This document shows positions 17,200 to 26,555 of a DNA stretch of 64,000 nucleotides, piece after piece (within the stretch, counting starts at the first letter, position 1; each line of letters starts with the position of its first letter). The notes below the pieces were generated by a model. The model ran no database searches. It had not been told where the DNA came from and was given only the letters and a program-made list of their open reading frames with translations. The position numbers were made by a program, and so were the translations under genes. The DNA is from Candidatus Thioglobus autotrophicus (GTDB taxonomy: Bacteria > Pseudomonadota > Gammaproteobacteria > PS1 > Pseudothioglobaceae): contig NZ_CP010552.1 of assembly GCF_001293165.1 (NCBI RefSeq), forward strand, positions 868,001 to 932,000. Reading direction: 5' to 3'.

Positions 17200-18425
17200 A
17201 GGTTTGTTTGGCTCATGAGAGTTTCGATATCGTTAATTGTTTTAATGAGATTTTTCGTTAATACGGTATTACCTTCATTGGTGACCAAAACATCGTCTTC
17301 AATTCGAATGCCGATATTGTGATACACAGGGTCGATTTTAGCATCCTTGCGAATATAAATGCCAGGTTCAACAGTTGTTACCATGCCTTTTTCAAATACC
17401 CTGTGTTGCTGATTATCTTGATATTTTCCCACATCGTGTACATCCATACCCAGCCAGTGTCCTGTACCATGCATATAAAATTTTGACAAACAGTCTTTAG
17501 GTGATAACAGACCCAATGCCTCCAGCCCTTGTTGAATAATATCAGAGGCGATTTTATGTGGCTTGTGAATATTTGCGCCTGGCTTAATGCTATCAATAGC
17601 GGCCAGTTGTGCGTCGAGCACAATTTGGTAGATTTGTTTTTGTGGCTCGCTAAATTGGCCACTCACCGGAAAGGTTCGAGTGATGTCGCTGGCGTAATAG
17701 TCAAGCTCACAGCCGGCGTCAATCAGCACCAAATCACCAGATTTGAGCACTTGATTATTGTCGATATAATGCAATATGCACCCGTTTTTACCGCCTGCCA
17801 CAATGGGCGTGTAGGCGTGTTGCGTATTGTTTTTAGCAAAGTGCGCATCAAATACACTTTGTAATTCATATTCAAACATATTGGGGCTCACCTGAGTCAT
17901 TGCTAAGGTATGTGCAGCACAAGAGATATCAGCTGCTTTTTGCATGGTTAGAATTTCTGACTCCTCTTTAATCAGGCGCATTTCATGTAGTGGCATTTGC
18001 AGACTTGTTGGATTGTATTGAGCGAGTAATTTAGTCAGTTTTGAGTCTAATTCGCAAGGTTTTGCATCAAAGTAAACAGAATGACCGGCAGGAATAAGTT
18101 GTGTTAATTCTACTTCTAATTGATTGATATCAAACGCATGGTCAAGATTTAAGACACTCGGCGCTTCAAGTAAGCCTACACGCGCCCCGTCCCAGATTTC
18201 ACGAGCAGGGTCTTTAGGGCGTAGAAACATACAGTAGCTATCTTTGCTAATAACAGCAACAGCCTCTGGCTCTTGAAAGCCCGTTAAATAGAAAAAATCA
18301 CTATGCGGGCGAAAGGGGAAGCTCACATCGCCATTTCTAAATTGCTCAGGATTAGTTGATATAATTAGTACACAATTATCATCAAATTGGCTTAGCAGCT
18401 CTTGTCGTCTGTTTTGATGTATCAT
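17196..18425 (-). CDS. pepP: Xaa-Pro aminopeptidase (M24B)
   Basis: Removes N-terminal residues preceding proline; dinuclear Mn enzyme. 409 residues. The N-terminal AMP_N domain carries RPHSDFFYLTGF and the C-terminal pita-bread domain carries metal-ligand motifs LIDAGCELDYYASDITRTFPV, HGTGHWLGMDVHD, VEPGIY and GIRIEDDV. First gene of a probable pepP-trpD-orn-ispE-tRNA-Gln transcript on the minus strand, divergent from rsmE. Confidence 0.94.
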   Translation of the reverse strand: MIHQNRRQELLSQFDDNCVLIISTNPEQFRNGDVSFPFRPHSDFFYLTGFQEPEAVAVISKDSYCMFLRPKDPAREIWDGARVGLLEAPSVLNLDHAFDINQLEVELTQLIPAGHSVYFDAKPCELDSKLTKLLAQYNPTSLQMPLHEMRLIKEESEILTMQKAADISCAAHTLAMTQVSPNMFEYELQSVFDAHFAKNNTQHAYTPIVAGGKNGCILHYIDNNQVLKSGDLVLIDAGCELDYYASDITRTFPVSGQFSEPQKQIYQIVLDAQLAAIDSIKPGANIHKPHKIASDIIQQGLEALGLLSPKDCLSKFYMHGTGHWLGMDVHDVGKYQDNQQHRVFEKGMVTTVEPGIYIRKDAKIDPVYHNIGIRIEDDVLVTNEGNTVLTKNLIKTINDIETLMSQTNL

Positions 18426-18460
18426 TATTTTTCAGTTCTTTTAAGTAGCGCAAAGATACC

Positions 18461-19177
18461 ATGAAACACGTTCGCTTGTACCAAGATACCCCTTTGAAAA
18501 TTAATGATAATAGAATTCTTGATGAATATGCCTCTCATCATTTAGCCAAGGTTTTGCGCTTTCCTCAAGGGCAAGAAATCACCTTATTTAACGGTGATGG
18601 CCATGATTATAAAGCAAGCGTGCTAAGCGTTAAAAAGCAATGTGAAGTGCGTATTAATAGTTGTGCTCCCAATTTAAGCGAATCAAAATTAAATCTTATT
18701 TTGGCACAAGGTGTGGCCAAGGGTGAAAAGATGGATTTTTTAATGCAAAAGGCGGTGGAGCTTGGTGTTAATCAAATTATTCCTATTTTTACTGAGCGTT
18801 GCGTGGTTAGACTAAAAGCTGAAAAATTAAATAAACGTATGCAACATTGGCGCAAAATTATCATTGGCGCCTGTGAGCAATCTGGTAGATCAGTGGTTCC
18901 AGAATTACTCAATCCACTAGATTTGACCGACTTAATGGCGCGTAATTGTCCCCATGTATTTGTCTTGCATCATCGAGCACAAAAATCATTATTAGAGTTT
19001 GATCAACCCGACCAAGCAACGATTCTTATAGGTCCTGAAGGTGGTTTGAGTGATGATGAAATTACTTACACAATGCAGCAAGGCGCGCAGCCATTGCTAC
19101 TAGGTTCTAGAGTGCTGAGAACAGAAACCGCCTCGTTGGCCGCAATTGCCAATATGCAAATGCTATGGGGTAGTTAG
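18461..19177 (+). CDS. rsmE: 16S rRNA (uracil1498-N3)-methyltransferase
   Basis: SPOUT-class methyltransferase that modifies U1498 in the 30S decoding region. 238 residues, standard length. The N-terminal PUA-like domain is followed by the knotted SAM-binding region: QGVAKGEKMDFLMQKAVELGV, IGPEGGLSDDEI and LLGSRVLRTETA. It starts at ATG 18461, divergent from pepP, and ends convergently with the DsrS-like gene with a 15-base overlap. Confidence 0.95.
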   Translation: MKHVRLYQDTPLKINDNRILDEYASHHLAKVLRFPQGQEITLFNGDGHDYKASVLSVKKQCEVRINSCAPNLSESKLNLILAQGVAKGEKMDFLMQKAVELGVNQIIPIFTERCVVRLKAEKLNKRMQHWRKIIIGACEQSGRSVVPELLNPLDLTDLMARNCPHVFVLHHRAQKSLLEFDQPDQATILIGPEGGLSDDEITYTMQQGAQPLLLGSRVLRTETASLAAIANMQMLWGS

Positions 19178-20203
19178 AATGGCCAGTGCTTTTTGAATAG
19201 GCTCGAGTACCGGGGCTAGCTTTTTACGAATGGCAGATCCCGTTAGATTATGAGCTGAAATAGTGCTAACCACCAAACGCTCGTTCACACCTGCTAATAA
19301 CAATCTAGCATTGAGCTGATTTTGCTCTGTGTTAGATGTCAAATCCAAGCTTTTAATTTGAATATTAATTTTATCAATAGTATCTTGCATGATGATTTTC
19401 TCATGAGATAAATATTTTCCCAAGGCTTCCAAGGCTCTATAAAGTACGTATTCCTGGTTGATTTTTTTAAGAATATGCGCCAAAGTTGTTAAAAAAATTT
19501 GTGATTGCTCGCTGTTAATGATTTGCAGGTCAGGATGTTGATAGTTAAGAGCTTGAATGTTGAGTTCGTTAGGCAGCTTGCCTTGCATTCTCTCAACAAA
19601 GCCTACCAAGAAGGCTGTTTTTCTTTGACCTTGTTGCCAAAGTCTTGCTTTGGCTTTTTGATCAATTAACCCGTCTTGTAGCACCAAGCTGGTTGTGTCA
19701 ATTAGCTGTTCGGTTTCATTGACAAAAGGTAGGAATTCAAGCAAATACTCAGCAATTTCTCGACCTGTTTCAGTATGGGTAACAAACGTTTTGGTGAGTA
19801 AAAATCGGCCAATTTCAGCCTGATTATCAGTATTGGTAGCGCACCACCAAGTCAGTTTGAGTAGTTGATCATCCAGATTGGTTGAATTGGCAACCGCTAC
19901 AACAGCTTCAACCTCACCCAGTTTAAGTAGTGAGGTCAAGTTTGAAGATTCAACCTGACCCATTCTTGACCAACGCTTTAAATAAGAAGGGTAGCCGCCC
20001 ATGGCACCAAGTACTTGAGTAACCAATAGTTTTTTAACCTCCTTGATATAAGCTGCACTATCACCACTGGGTTTTAGCTCAATAGTCTGCTCTTTTAGTT
20101 GTGTATTCAATCCAACTACGACTAATTTATAAGTATCGATGCGAATGGCAATCGAGGTAGCAATTAAAACGTTTAGTTTTAGTATATCTTCAGGCTCAAG
20201 CAT
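19163..20203 (-). CDS. dsrS: Probable DsrS, sulfur-oxidation-associated cytosolic protein
   Basis: 346 residues, no signal peptide or membrane segments, mainly helical. The conserved-looking core reads GGYPSYLKRWSRMGQ, LLKLGE.EAVVAVA and a WW motif, which fits my memory of DsrS from the dsr loci of purple and SUP05-type sulfur oxidisers. DsrS has been linked to regulation of dsr expression, but its biochemistry is unclear. It is not beside other dsr genes here; its partner is the small membrane protein upstream (8-base overlap). The name rests on recalled family patterns. Confidence 0.55.
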   Translation of the reverse strand: MLEPEDILKLNVLIATSIAIRIDTYKLVVVGLNTQLKEQTIELKPSGDSAAYIKEVKKLLVTQVLGAMGGYPSYLKRWSRMGQVESSNLTSLLKLGEVEAVVAVANSTNLDDQLLKLTWWCATNTDNQAEIGRFLLTKTFVTHTETGREIAEYLLEFLPFVNETEQLIDTTSLVLQDGLIDQKAKARLWQQGQRKTAFLVGFVERMQGKLPNELNIQALNYQHPDLQIINSEQSQIFLTTLAHILKKINQEYVLYRALEALGKYLSHEKIIMQDTIDKINIQIKSLDLTSNTEQNQLNARLLLAGVNERLVVSTISAHNLTGSAIRKKLAPVLEPIQKALAILTTP

Positions 20204-20597
20204 TTAGTAGTCTGTTCAATTGTGACAAGGAGTGAGAGGAAAGTGAATCTTTAAAAATAACCAAAGAGCGCTTACCAAGGCTGATTATCACCAGGAATTG
20301 AGATTGATAGGCGCAGTAAACACAGGGATATTGGCGATTACGGCCTAATTTATCAGTTGTTATGAGTGTTTTATCCTTTAAAGAAAATGAGAGGATGGTA
20401 TTTGATTTTTTTAGCAAAATATTTAAATTTAGCCAATAAAAATGCATAATTAATGCAGCACTCAATGCAAGACTGGCGTAGTTGTTAAAGCTATAAAGCC
20501 AAATCACAATGAGTGCAAATAGATGCACAAGTATTGAGATACGCACGTATATTCTCGAGGTTTGAAGTTTAAACGTAACCGTTTCAGTCGCTATCAC
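20196..20597 (-). CDS. Small membrane protein, YgfX-like
   Basis: 133 residues with two adjacent transmembrane helices in the first 65 residues (ISILVHLFALIVIWLYS and the following hydrophobic stretch), then a basic beta-rich cytoplasmic tail ending SLSSHSLSQLNRLL. The layout of two helices plus a tail with a late Arg/Leu-rich helix resembles YgfX/CptA proteins, but similarity is weak. It overlaps proC upstream (14 bases) and dsrS downstream (8 bases), so it sits in a compact proC-ygfX-dsrS unit. Confidence 0.5.
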   Translation of the reverse strand: MIATETVTFKLQTSRIYVRISILVHLFALIVIWLYSFNNYASLALSAALIMHFYWLNLNILLKKSNTILSFSLKDKTLITTDKLGRNRQYPCVYCAYQSQFLVIISLGKRSLVIFKDSLSSHSLSQLNRLLNA

Positions 20598-21414
20598 TTA
20601 GTTCTGACGCTAGCTTGCCAGCTCTATCAAACGCAGCACGCATCGCGTGTGTAACGATCATTTCAAAATTTTGATCTTGAAATGATTCAATCGCAGCTTG
20701 GGTAGTGCCATTTGGAGAAGTGACATTGGCACGTAATTCTCTTGGTGATTCATTGCTAGTATTGGCCATCATGCTAGCACCCAAAGCAGTTTGTATACTA
20801 AGCGTTTGTGCTGTTGCTTCATCCAGCCCGAGTGCAACACCTGCTTTTGCCATGGACTCAATCATTAAGAAAAAATAAGCTGGGCCACTGCCAGATAAGG
20901 CGGTTACAGCGTCTAACATACCTTCTTCCGACACCCACAGACTTTGACCTACACTGTTAAGAATGCTAGTGGCTAATTCTTTTTGCACATCGTTCACACA
21001 TTTGTTTGCAAATAATCCTGTCACTCCTTGGTTTAATAAGGCCGGTGTGTTGGGCATGGTGCGTACAACGGCATTATCACCACCAAGCCAGCGGTCTATG
21101 TCGTGTGCACGCACGCCTGCTGCAATTGAAATTATCAGTGTATTGGGCTTGAGCGCGCCTTTTAACGCCTGGCAGACGTCAGCCAATACTTGAGGCTTGA
21201 CTGCCAATATCAAGACGTCACAACAACAGGCAAGCGCTAGATTATCCGTAAATACTTCAAGGTTAAACTCTTGCTTTCGCAGGGATAATAGCGACGCATT
21301 CGTATCGCTGATTTTAATATTTTCAGTAGAAAAACCAGTATTAATCAATCCAGAAATAATAGCATAAGCCATATTTCCTGCGCCAATAAAGCCAATGGTT
21401 GTTGAGTTTTTCAT
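20584..21414 (-). CDS. proC: Pyrroline-5-carboxylate reductase
   Basis: Last step of proline synthesis, NAD(P)H-dependent. 276 residues from ATG 21414. Rossmann motif IGFIGAGNMAYAII at the N-terminus, VLAVKPQ-like ILAVKPQ, RTMPNTPALLNQG and the C-terminal signature ALSGSGPAYFFLMIESM followed by ELRANVTSPNGTT. The open frame extends to 21486, but those extra residues precede the nucleotide motif and overlap the divergent gph start, so they are not used. Confidence 0.95.
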   Translation of the reverse strand: MKNSTTIGFIGAGNMAYAIISGLINTGFSTENIKISDTNASLLSLRKQEFNLEVFTDNLALACCCDVLILAVKPQVLADVCQALKGALKPNTLIISIAAGVRAHDIDRWLGGDNAVVRTMPNTPALLNQGVTGLFANKCVNDVQKELATSILNSVGQSLWVSEEGMLDAVTALSGSGPAYFFLMIESMAKAGVALGLDEATAQTLSIQTALGASMMANTSNESPRELRANVTSPNGTTQAAIESFQDQNFEMIVTHAMRAAFDRAGKLASELSDSD

Positions 21415-21476
21415 TACAATGTTTTTTAAATTTAGTCTAAAGACTATTCTACCAAAATAACTAAAGAGGTATCCAA

Positions 21477-22151
21477 GTGAGTGCAAAAAAATTCAATCCA
21501 AAATTAATTATGATCGACGTCGATGGCACCTTGGTAGACAGTGTTCCAGACTTGGCATATTGTGTTGATGAAACCATGAAGGCCATGGGTAAGAAGCCTT
21601 GGGGCGAGGCACAAGTTCGCCATTGGGTGGGTAACGGCGTGCCAAAATTAGTTGAAAGATCTTTAACAGGGGAGCTAGAAGGGACGCCTAATCAGGCTGA
21701 ATATGATCAAGCTTATCCAATATTTTTAGAGCTGTATGCGGTTAATACATCGGTACGTTCATGTTTGTATGAGGGTGTTGAAGAGGGCTTGGCTTATATG
21801 AAAGCACAAGGCTATACACTCGGCTGTGTGACCAATAAAGCTGAGCAATTCACTTTGCCTATTTTAAAAGATTTGGGTATTTTTGATTATTTTGGTATCG
21901 TAGTGTCTGGCGACACTTTAGCGAAGAAAAAGCCTGATCCATTGCCACTTCTTCATAGTGCTGATTTTTTCGGTATCGATCCAAAAGATTCGCTTATGCT
22001 GGGTGATTCAGTCAGTGATGTTAAGGCGTCACGCGCAGCTGGGTTTGATATTATCTGCATGTCATACGGTTATAACCACGGCAACGATATTCGCGATACC
22101 AATCCAGACTTAGTCATTGATTCTATGGCTGAGCTTAAAAATTATTTATAA
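21477..22151 (+). CDS. gph: Phosphoglycolate phosphatase (HAD family)
   Basis: Dephosphorylates 2-phosphoglycolate, the oxygenase product of RubisCO or a DNA-repair product. 224 residues. HAD motifs in order: DVDGTLVDS (I), CVTNKAEQ (II), KKKPDPLPL (III) and MLGDSVSDVKASRAAG (IV). The start is GTG 21477 after an AAGAGG Shine-Dalgarno. In a CO2-fixing sulfur oxidiser it would serve photorespiratory salvage (inference). It stands alone between proC and bioA. Confidence 0.92.
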   Translation: MSAKKFNPKLIMIDVDGTLVDSVPDLAYCVDETMKAMGKKPWGEAQVRHWVGNGVPKLVERSLTGELEGTPNQAEYDQAYPIFLELYAVNTSVRSCLYEGVEEGLAYMKAQGYTLGCVTNKAEQFTLPILKDLGIFDYFGIVVSGDTLAKKKPDPLPLLHSADFFGIDPKDSLMLGDSVSDVKASRAAGFDIICMSYGYNHGNDIRDTNPDLVIDSMAELKNYL

Positions 22152-22181
22152 TTTTTTGGAAAATAAATCCTCCTCTTGATC

Positions 22182-22219
22182 ATACGCACAGACCTCAACA
22201 GTTTCGTGCGTATTATAAA
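22182..22219 (+). promoter_or_regulatory. Inverted repeat and -10 upstream of bioA
   Basis: Perfect 8-bp arms ATACGCAC (22182-22189) and GTGCGTAT (22206-22213) are followed directly by a -10-like TATAAA (22214-22219). The repeat covers the -35 zone, as expected of a repressor operator controlling biotin synthesis. It matches no biotin-repressor site I know. Confidence 0.45.
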
Positions 22220-22242
22220 TATCATGCGTAAAATGCATCTGT

Positions 22243-23481
22243 ATGGATACATTTGATCAAAACCATATTTGGCACCCTTATGCCAAAATTCCTAACTCTG
22301 TTAAAGCGCACAAGGTGCTTTCAGCTGAGGGTGTTTATCTTAATTTAGAGGACGATAAGCGTGTTATTGATGGCATGAGTTCTTGGTGGAGCACCATTCA
22401 TGGCTACAACCATCCGACACTAAACCAGGCGCTGACAACACAATTAAGCAAAATGTCACACGTGATGTTCGGTGGTTTAACGCATGATCCTGCAATCGAG
22501 CTTGCTAAAACCTTAGTTGATATTACGCCTGAAAATCTTAGCAAAGTCTTTTTTACAGATTCAGGTTCTGTCGCTGTGGAAGCAGCACTGAAAATGGCCT
22601 TGCAATATTGGCATAATAAAAGCCAAGCTAAAAAACACAAATTTATCACTATTCGTGGCGGTTATCATGGCGATACTTTTGGCGCTATGAGCGTGTGCGA
22701 TCCAGACAATGGCATGCACCATTTATTTTCAGGTGTTTTACCACAACATTTTTTTGTCAAAAGCCCATCAATGGTGTCAATGGATGAGGCCTTGGCAGAT
22801 TTAGAAATAACCCTCAAAGCGCATTCAGACAATATTGCCGCTATGATTTTAGAGCCTGTGGTGCAAGGTGCAGGTGGTATGAGAATTTATAATCCTCAAT
22901 ATTTAACCAAAGCCAAAGCGCTATGTCAGCAACACCAAGTGCTATTTATTTTGGACGAAATCGCCACAGGATTTGGACGTACAGGTGAATTGTTTGCATT
23001 AGAATATGTCGATGTTGAGCCAGACATTTTGTGCTTAGGTAAGGCGCTAACAGGCGGCTATATGACTTTGGCTGCAACCCTGACAACGGATGAAATCTCC
23101 CAAAGGGTTGGCACACTCATGCATGGCCCTACTTTTATGGCCAACCCACTAGCTTGTAGTGTGGCCAATGCTAGTATTGAGTTATTGTTAAATTCTCCAT
23201 GGCAGGATAATATTGCTGATATTGAGACTGTTTTGAGTGGTGAGTTGTCTTCATTGAAGTCACATGATAAGGTCGCTGATGTGCGTATTTTGGGCGCTAT
23301 TGGCGTGGTCGAATTAACCCAAGAAATAGATGTAGAGAAGGTTCAAAATCAACTAATTGAACATGGCGTATGGCTTAGACCTTATGGTAAGCTACTGTAT
23401 ACCATGCCACCTTTTACTATTAGCAAGCAAGAGTTGTTGCTAATTACCAAAGCCATTAAAATCGTTATTGAGGAATTATGA
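22243..23481 (+). CDS. bioA: Adenosylmethionine-8-amino-7-oxononanoate aminotransferase
   Basis: PLP aminotransferase of biotin synthesis that converts KAPA to DAPA with SAM as amino donor. 412 residues. N-terminal HIWHPYAKI, SSWWSTIHGYNHP, the GSVAVEAALKMALQY cofactor region, ILDEIATGFGRTGELFA and the PLP lysine in CLGKALTGGYM match BioA. No other bio genes follow; instead a secreted MBL hydrolase overlaps the end by 4 bases. Confidence 0.95.
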   Translation: MDTFDQNHIWHPYAKIPNSVKAHKVLSAEGVYLNLEDDKRVIDGMSSWWSTIHGYNHPTLNQALTTQLSKMSHVMFGGLTHDPAIELAKTLVDITPENLSKVFFTDSGSVAVEAALKMALQYWHNKSQAKKHKFITIRGGYHGDTFGAMSVCDPDNGMHHLFSGVLPQHFFVKSPSMVSMDEALADLEITLKAHSDNIAAMILEPVVQGAGGMRIYNPQYLTKAKALCQQHQVLFILDEIATGFGRTGELFALEYVDVEPDILCLGKALTGGYMTLAATLTTDEISQRVGTLMHGPTFMANPLACSVANASIELLLNSPWQDNIADIETVLSGELSSLKSHDKVADVRILGAIGVVELTQEIDVEKVQNQLIEHGVWLRPYGKLLYTMPPFTISKQELLLITKAIKIVIEEL

Positions 23482-24416
23482 AAAAAATCATTTTACTATT
23501 AAGTTTATTAGCCTTCACAGTCCAAGCTAATGATTATGAAAAAGTTAGTGTTGATATGGCTGCTGAAAAACTCAACGGTAGTGCTTACTACATACCTGGC
23601 TTGTCCGGCGCTGCTACTGAATACGAGGGCTTTATCTCCAATGCCGGTTTTGTAGTCACCAGCGAAGGAGTGGTGGTATTTGACGCTTTGGGCACACCGT
23701 CACTCGCTAAAGCCATGCTTGACGAAATCCGAAAAGTGACTAACAAGCCTATTAAGCTAGTGATTGTGAGCCACTATCATGCGGACCATATTTACGGCCT
23801 ACAAGTATTTAAAGAACAAGGGGCTGAAATCTGGTCGCCTAAAGGTACTTGGGACTATCTTGATTCTGAAACCGCTCCCAACTTGCTAGAATCTAGACGT
23901 ACGTCACTTTACCCATGGGTTAATGACGAAACTTATCTGGTTAAGCCCGATCGAATTATTGATCAAGATACAAAGTTTAATTTAGGCAATCATCAATTTC
24001 TACTGACTTATTTTGGCAAAGTGCATTCAGAAGGCGATATGTCTTTATTGAGTTTGAATGATCAAACACTCTATAGTGGCGATATTATTTTTGAAGGGCG
24101 CATCCCCTTTGTGGGCGACGCCGATATTATAAAATGGTCAAAAACGCTCGATCGAGTGCGCAATATTGAGATGGAATATTTTGTTCCTGGACATGGCTCT
24201 GCTTCAGATCAGCCACAAGAAACTATGGATCTCACCTACCGATACCTAAATTTCCTGCTTAAGCAATTAACCACTGTTGTTGATGAGATGACACCTTTTG
24301 ATGAAGCTTATCAAGCCATTGATTGGTCAGAATTTGAAGACGAGCCAGCTTTTGATGCAGCTAATCGTAAAAATGCCTATGCCGTTTACTTGTATTTAGA
24401 ACGTGTCATGGAATAG
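23478..24416 (+). CDS. Secreted MBL-fold metallo-hydrolase (paralog 3, SoxH-like)
   Basis: 312 residues with a Sec signal peptide (1-17, ending VQA). The zinc motif HYHADH is at residues 99-104, followed by KVHSEGDM, LYSGDIIFEG and VPGHGSAS, a complete MBL metal set. It is more distant from the other two paralogs (2.4 and 5.0 kb) than they are from each other. It is coupled to bioA (ATGA overlap) and followed 3 bases later by a TtrS-like sensor kinase, so it may act in the same periplasmic sulfur or quinoprotein pathway. The substrate is unknown; SoxH-like is a suggestion from fold and context. Confidence 0.82.
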   Translation: MKKIILLLSLLAFTVQANDYEKVSVDMAAEKLNGSAYYIPGLSGAATEYEGFISNAGFVVTSEGVVVFDALGTPSLAKAMLDEIRKVTNKPIKLVIVSHYHADHIYGLQVFKEQGAEIWSPKGTWDYLDSETAPNLLESRRTSLYPWVNDETYLVKPDRIIDQDTKFNLGNHQFLLTYFGKVHSEGDMSLLSLNDQTLYSGDIIFEGRIPFVGDADIIKWSKTLDRVRNIEMEYFVPGHGSASDQPQETMDLTYRYLNFLLKQLTTVVDEMTPFDEAYQAIDWSEFEDEPAFDAANRKNAYAVYLYLERVME

Positions 24417-24419
24417 CTA

Positions 24420-26555
24420 TTGTTTGTGTGTAGATTTAAGTTTTTATTAGCCGCTCTATTTTTTGGATTATCTTTATCCGCTGTTGCTAAAAATATTTCA
24501 ATTGCTGTTTTAGCCTTTTCAGGTGAGGAATATGCACGCACTTCCTGGCAACCGACAGTTGACTATTTGAATGCTCATATATTAAAGCATCGATTTAGAC
24601 TTATCCCTATAGAGCCAAGCAACATAGAATATTTAGATCAATTGGTGCAGCAGCAGAAAGTTGATTTTATTATTACCCAGCCCGTTACTTTTGTTGAGCT
24701 ACAAGTAAAATATGGTGCCACCAGCATCCTCACCTTGGTAGATGCATCCAAATCATCTGAATTTGGTTCGGTTATTTTTTCCAGGTCTGATAGCGATATT
24801 GTTAATTTTCCTCATATAAGAGGCAAGTCTATTGCTGGCGCCAACCCAAAAGGATTGGGAGGCTGGCTTATCGGGTACAACGAATTAAAGCAGCATAATG
24901 TTGACGTCATTAATCAATCCAAAGTATCTTTTTTAGGCGTGCAAGAGAATATCGTTCGTCGTGTTTTGGATGGTTCGGTTGATGTTGGCATTGTGCGTAC
25001 TGGTGTACTTGAAAGACTCGCTAATAGCAAAAACTTAGATTTGGCAAAGCTAAGAGTACTTAATCAGAAAAAAGTCAAAGATTTTCCTTGTTTGTTGAGT
25101 ACGTCGTTATATCCAGAATGGGCCTTTGTTAAAGCAAGCCATACCTCTAAGCTTATTGCTAAGCAGGTGGCTTCTACGCTTTTATTGATGACACCTGGCT
25201 CCAAAGAGGCGACCGCTAGAGGCTATTGGGAGTGGGTAACACCGATTAATTATCAGCCTATTCACGATCTCATGAAAAGCCTACGTGTAGGTGTTTATCA
25301 GGATTTTGGCAAGGTTAGTTTTGTTCAATATATTAAAGATAATCTCGTTTTATCATCCATGTTTTTTATCGTATTGATTGTATTGGTAATGACAGGGTTA
25401 TGGGTATTAAGACTAAACAATCGACTAAAAATCATTAATTATTTTATAGAGCAGCAAAATAATATGATTCTTGACTCAGTATCTGAGGGGATTTATGGTG
25501 TTGATTTAGCTGGAAAATGCACCTTTATTAATCAGGCGTTAACCGACATATTGGGCTGGGACAAGCAAGATATGTTAGGAAAATTGCAGCATGAAATTCT
25601 TCATCATACGCATGCAGATGGCACGCCCCACCCTAGTAATGAATGTCCAGTTTATGAGACATTTATGGATGGAGAAGCCCGGTTTATTGATAAAGATACT
25701 TTTTGGAAAAAGAATGGGCAGAGTATTTCTGTTGAATATAGTGCCACCCCTATTAAAGATAAATTGGGAAATATTGTTGGTAGTGTTGTTGTTTTTAAAG
25801 ACATCACCCAACAAATTGAACATCAAAAATTACAAAAAAAATATGAGCAGGATCTCGAGCATGTAAGCAGACTCAATACCATGGGTGAAATTGTAACGGG
25901 CATAGCGCATGAGTTAAATCAGCCGTTAACAGTTATATCAACCATGGCTTTTACAGGAGCGGGGCTCATTAAATCCAAGCAGTATGATGCGGATAAGTTT
26001 CTAGATATTTTTAGCATGTTATCAAAGCAGGCTGAACATGCGGCCAATGTGATTAAACACATGCGCAAAATGAGCAATAAGGATCAGTCTGATTATGCAT
26101 TGATCGATATTAACGCAAGAATTAAGGGCGTGATTACATTGTTGCAAGCGCTTATTAAAGATAATAACATTCAGCTTAGGCTCGATTTAAATCAAACGCT
26201 GCCTTTGGTATTTGCGCAAGCAGTGCAAATTGATCAAGTAGTCTTAAATCTATGTAAAAATGCAATTGATGCCATGGATGGCAGTGATAAGCATAAAGTC
26301 CTGGGTATCAAGACAAGATGTCTAGATAAAACGATAGAAGTTGCTATTATGGATACTGGTAACGGTATTGATGCTGATATTGTTGAGCATTTATTCGACC
26401 CCTTCTCAACGCTCAAGAAAAATGGCATGGGCATGGGTTTATCGATTAGCAGAAGTATTATTGAACGACATTATGGCAATCTATATGTGGCAAAATCGAC
26501 ACACAATATGACTACTTTTAAATTTACACTACCCATTAAAGCGCCTCATGAATAA
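24420..26555 (+). CDS. Sensor histidine kinase with periplasmic PhnD-like domain (TtrS-like)
   Basis: 711 residues. A signal/anchor helix leads into a periplasmic solute-binding domain of PhnD/TtrS type (about 25-290), then a transmembrane helix (about 310-335), a PAS domain (about 345-465), a HisKA domain with H497 in GIAHELNQPL, and an HATPase_c domain with N and G boxes (LCKNAIDAM, DTGNGID, GMGMGLSISRSI). This order is that of TtrS, the tetrathionate sensor. The start is TTG 24420. The cognate regulator overlaps the end by 8 bases. The ligand is inferred, not shown; a sulfur oxyanion is the leading guess given soxYZ 1.7 kb away. Confidence 0.85.
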   Translation: MFVCRFKFLLAALFFGLSLSAVAKNISIAVLAFSGEEYARTSWQPTVDYLNAHILKHRFRLIPIEPSNIEYLDQLVQQQKVDFIITQPVTFVELQVKYGATSILTLVDASKSSEFGSVIFSRSDSDIVNFPHIRGKSIAGANPKGLGGWLIGYNELKQHNVDVINQSKVSFLGVQENIVRRVLDGSVDVGIVRTGVLERLANSKNLDLAKLRVLNQKKVKDFPCLLSTSLYPEWAFVKASHTSKLIAKQVASTLLLMTPGSKEATARGYWEWVTPINYQPIHDLMKSLRVGVYQDFGKVSFVQYIKDNLVLSSMFFIVLIVLVMTGLWVLRLNNRLKIINYFIEQQNNMILDSVSEGIYGVDLAGKCTFINQALTDILGWDKQDMLGKLQHEILHHTHADGTPHPSNECPVYETFMDGEARFIDKDTFWKKNGQSISVEYSATPIKDKLGNIVGSVVVFKDITQQIEHQKLQKKYEQDLEHVSRLNTMGEIVTGIAHELNQPLTVISTMAFTGAGLIKSKQYDADKFLDIFSMLSKQAEHAANVIKHMRKMSNKDQSDYALIDINARIKGVITLLQALIKDNNIQLRLDLNQTLPLVFAQAVQIDQVVLNLCKNAIDAMDGSDKHKVLGIKTRCLDKTIEVAIMDTGNGIDADIVEHLFDPFSTLKKNGMGMGLSISRSIIERHYGNLYVAKSTHNMTTFKFTLPIKAPHE

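Noticed and set aside
16628-17218. Open frame of 196 codons on the plus strand
   Set aside because: It lies entirely opposite trpD, whose motifs are clear; Pro/Ala-rich antisense reading with no family features.
10797-19177. Two convergent gene pairs each overlapping by exactly 15 bases (nadC/cysQ and rsmE/dsrS)
   Set aside because: Short convergent overlaps are common in compact genomes, and equal length is likely coincidence.
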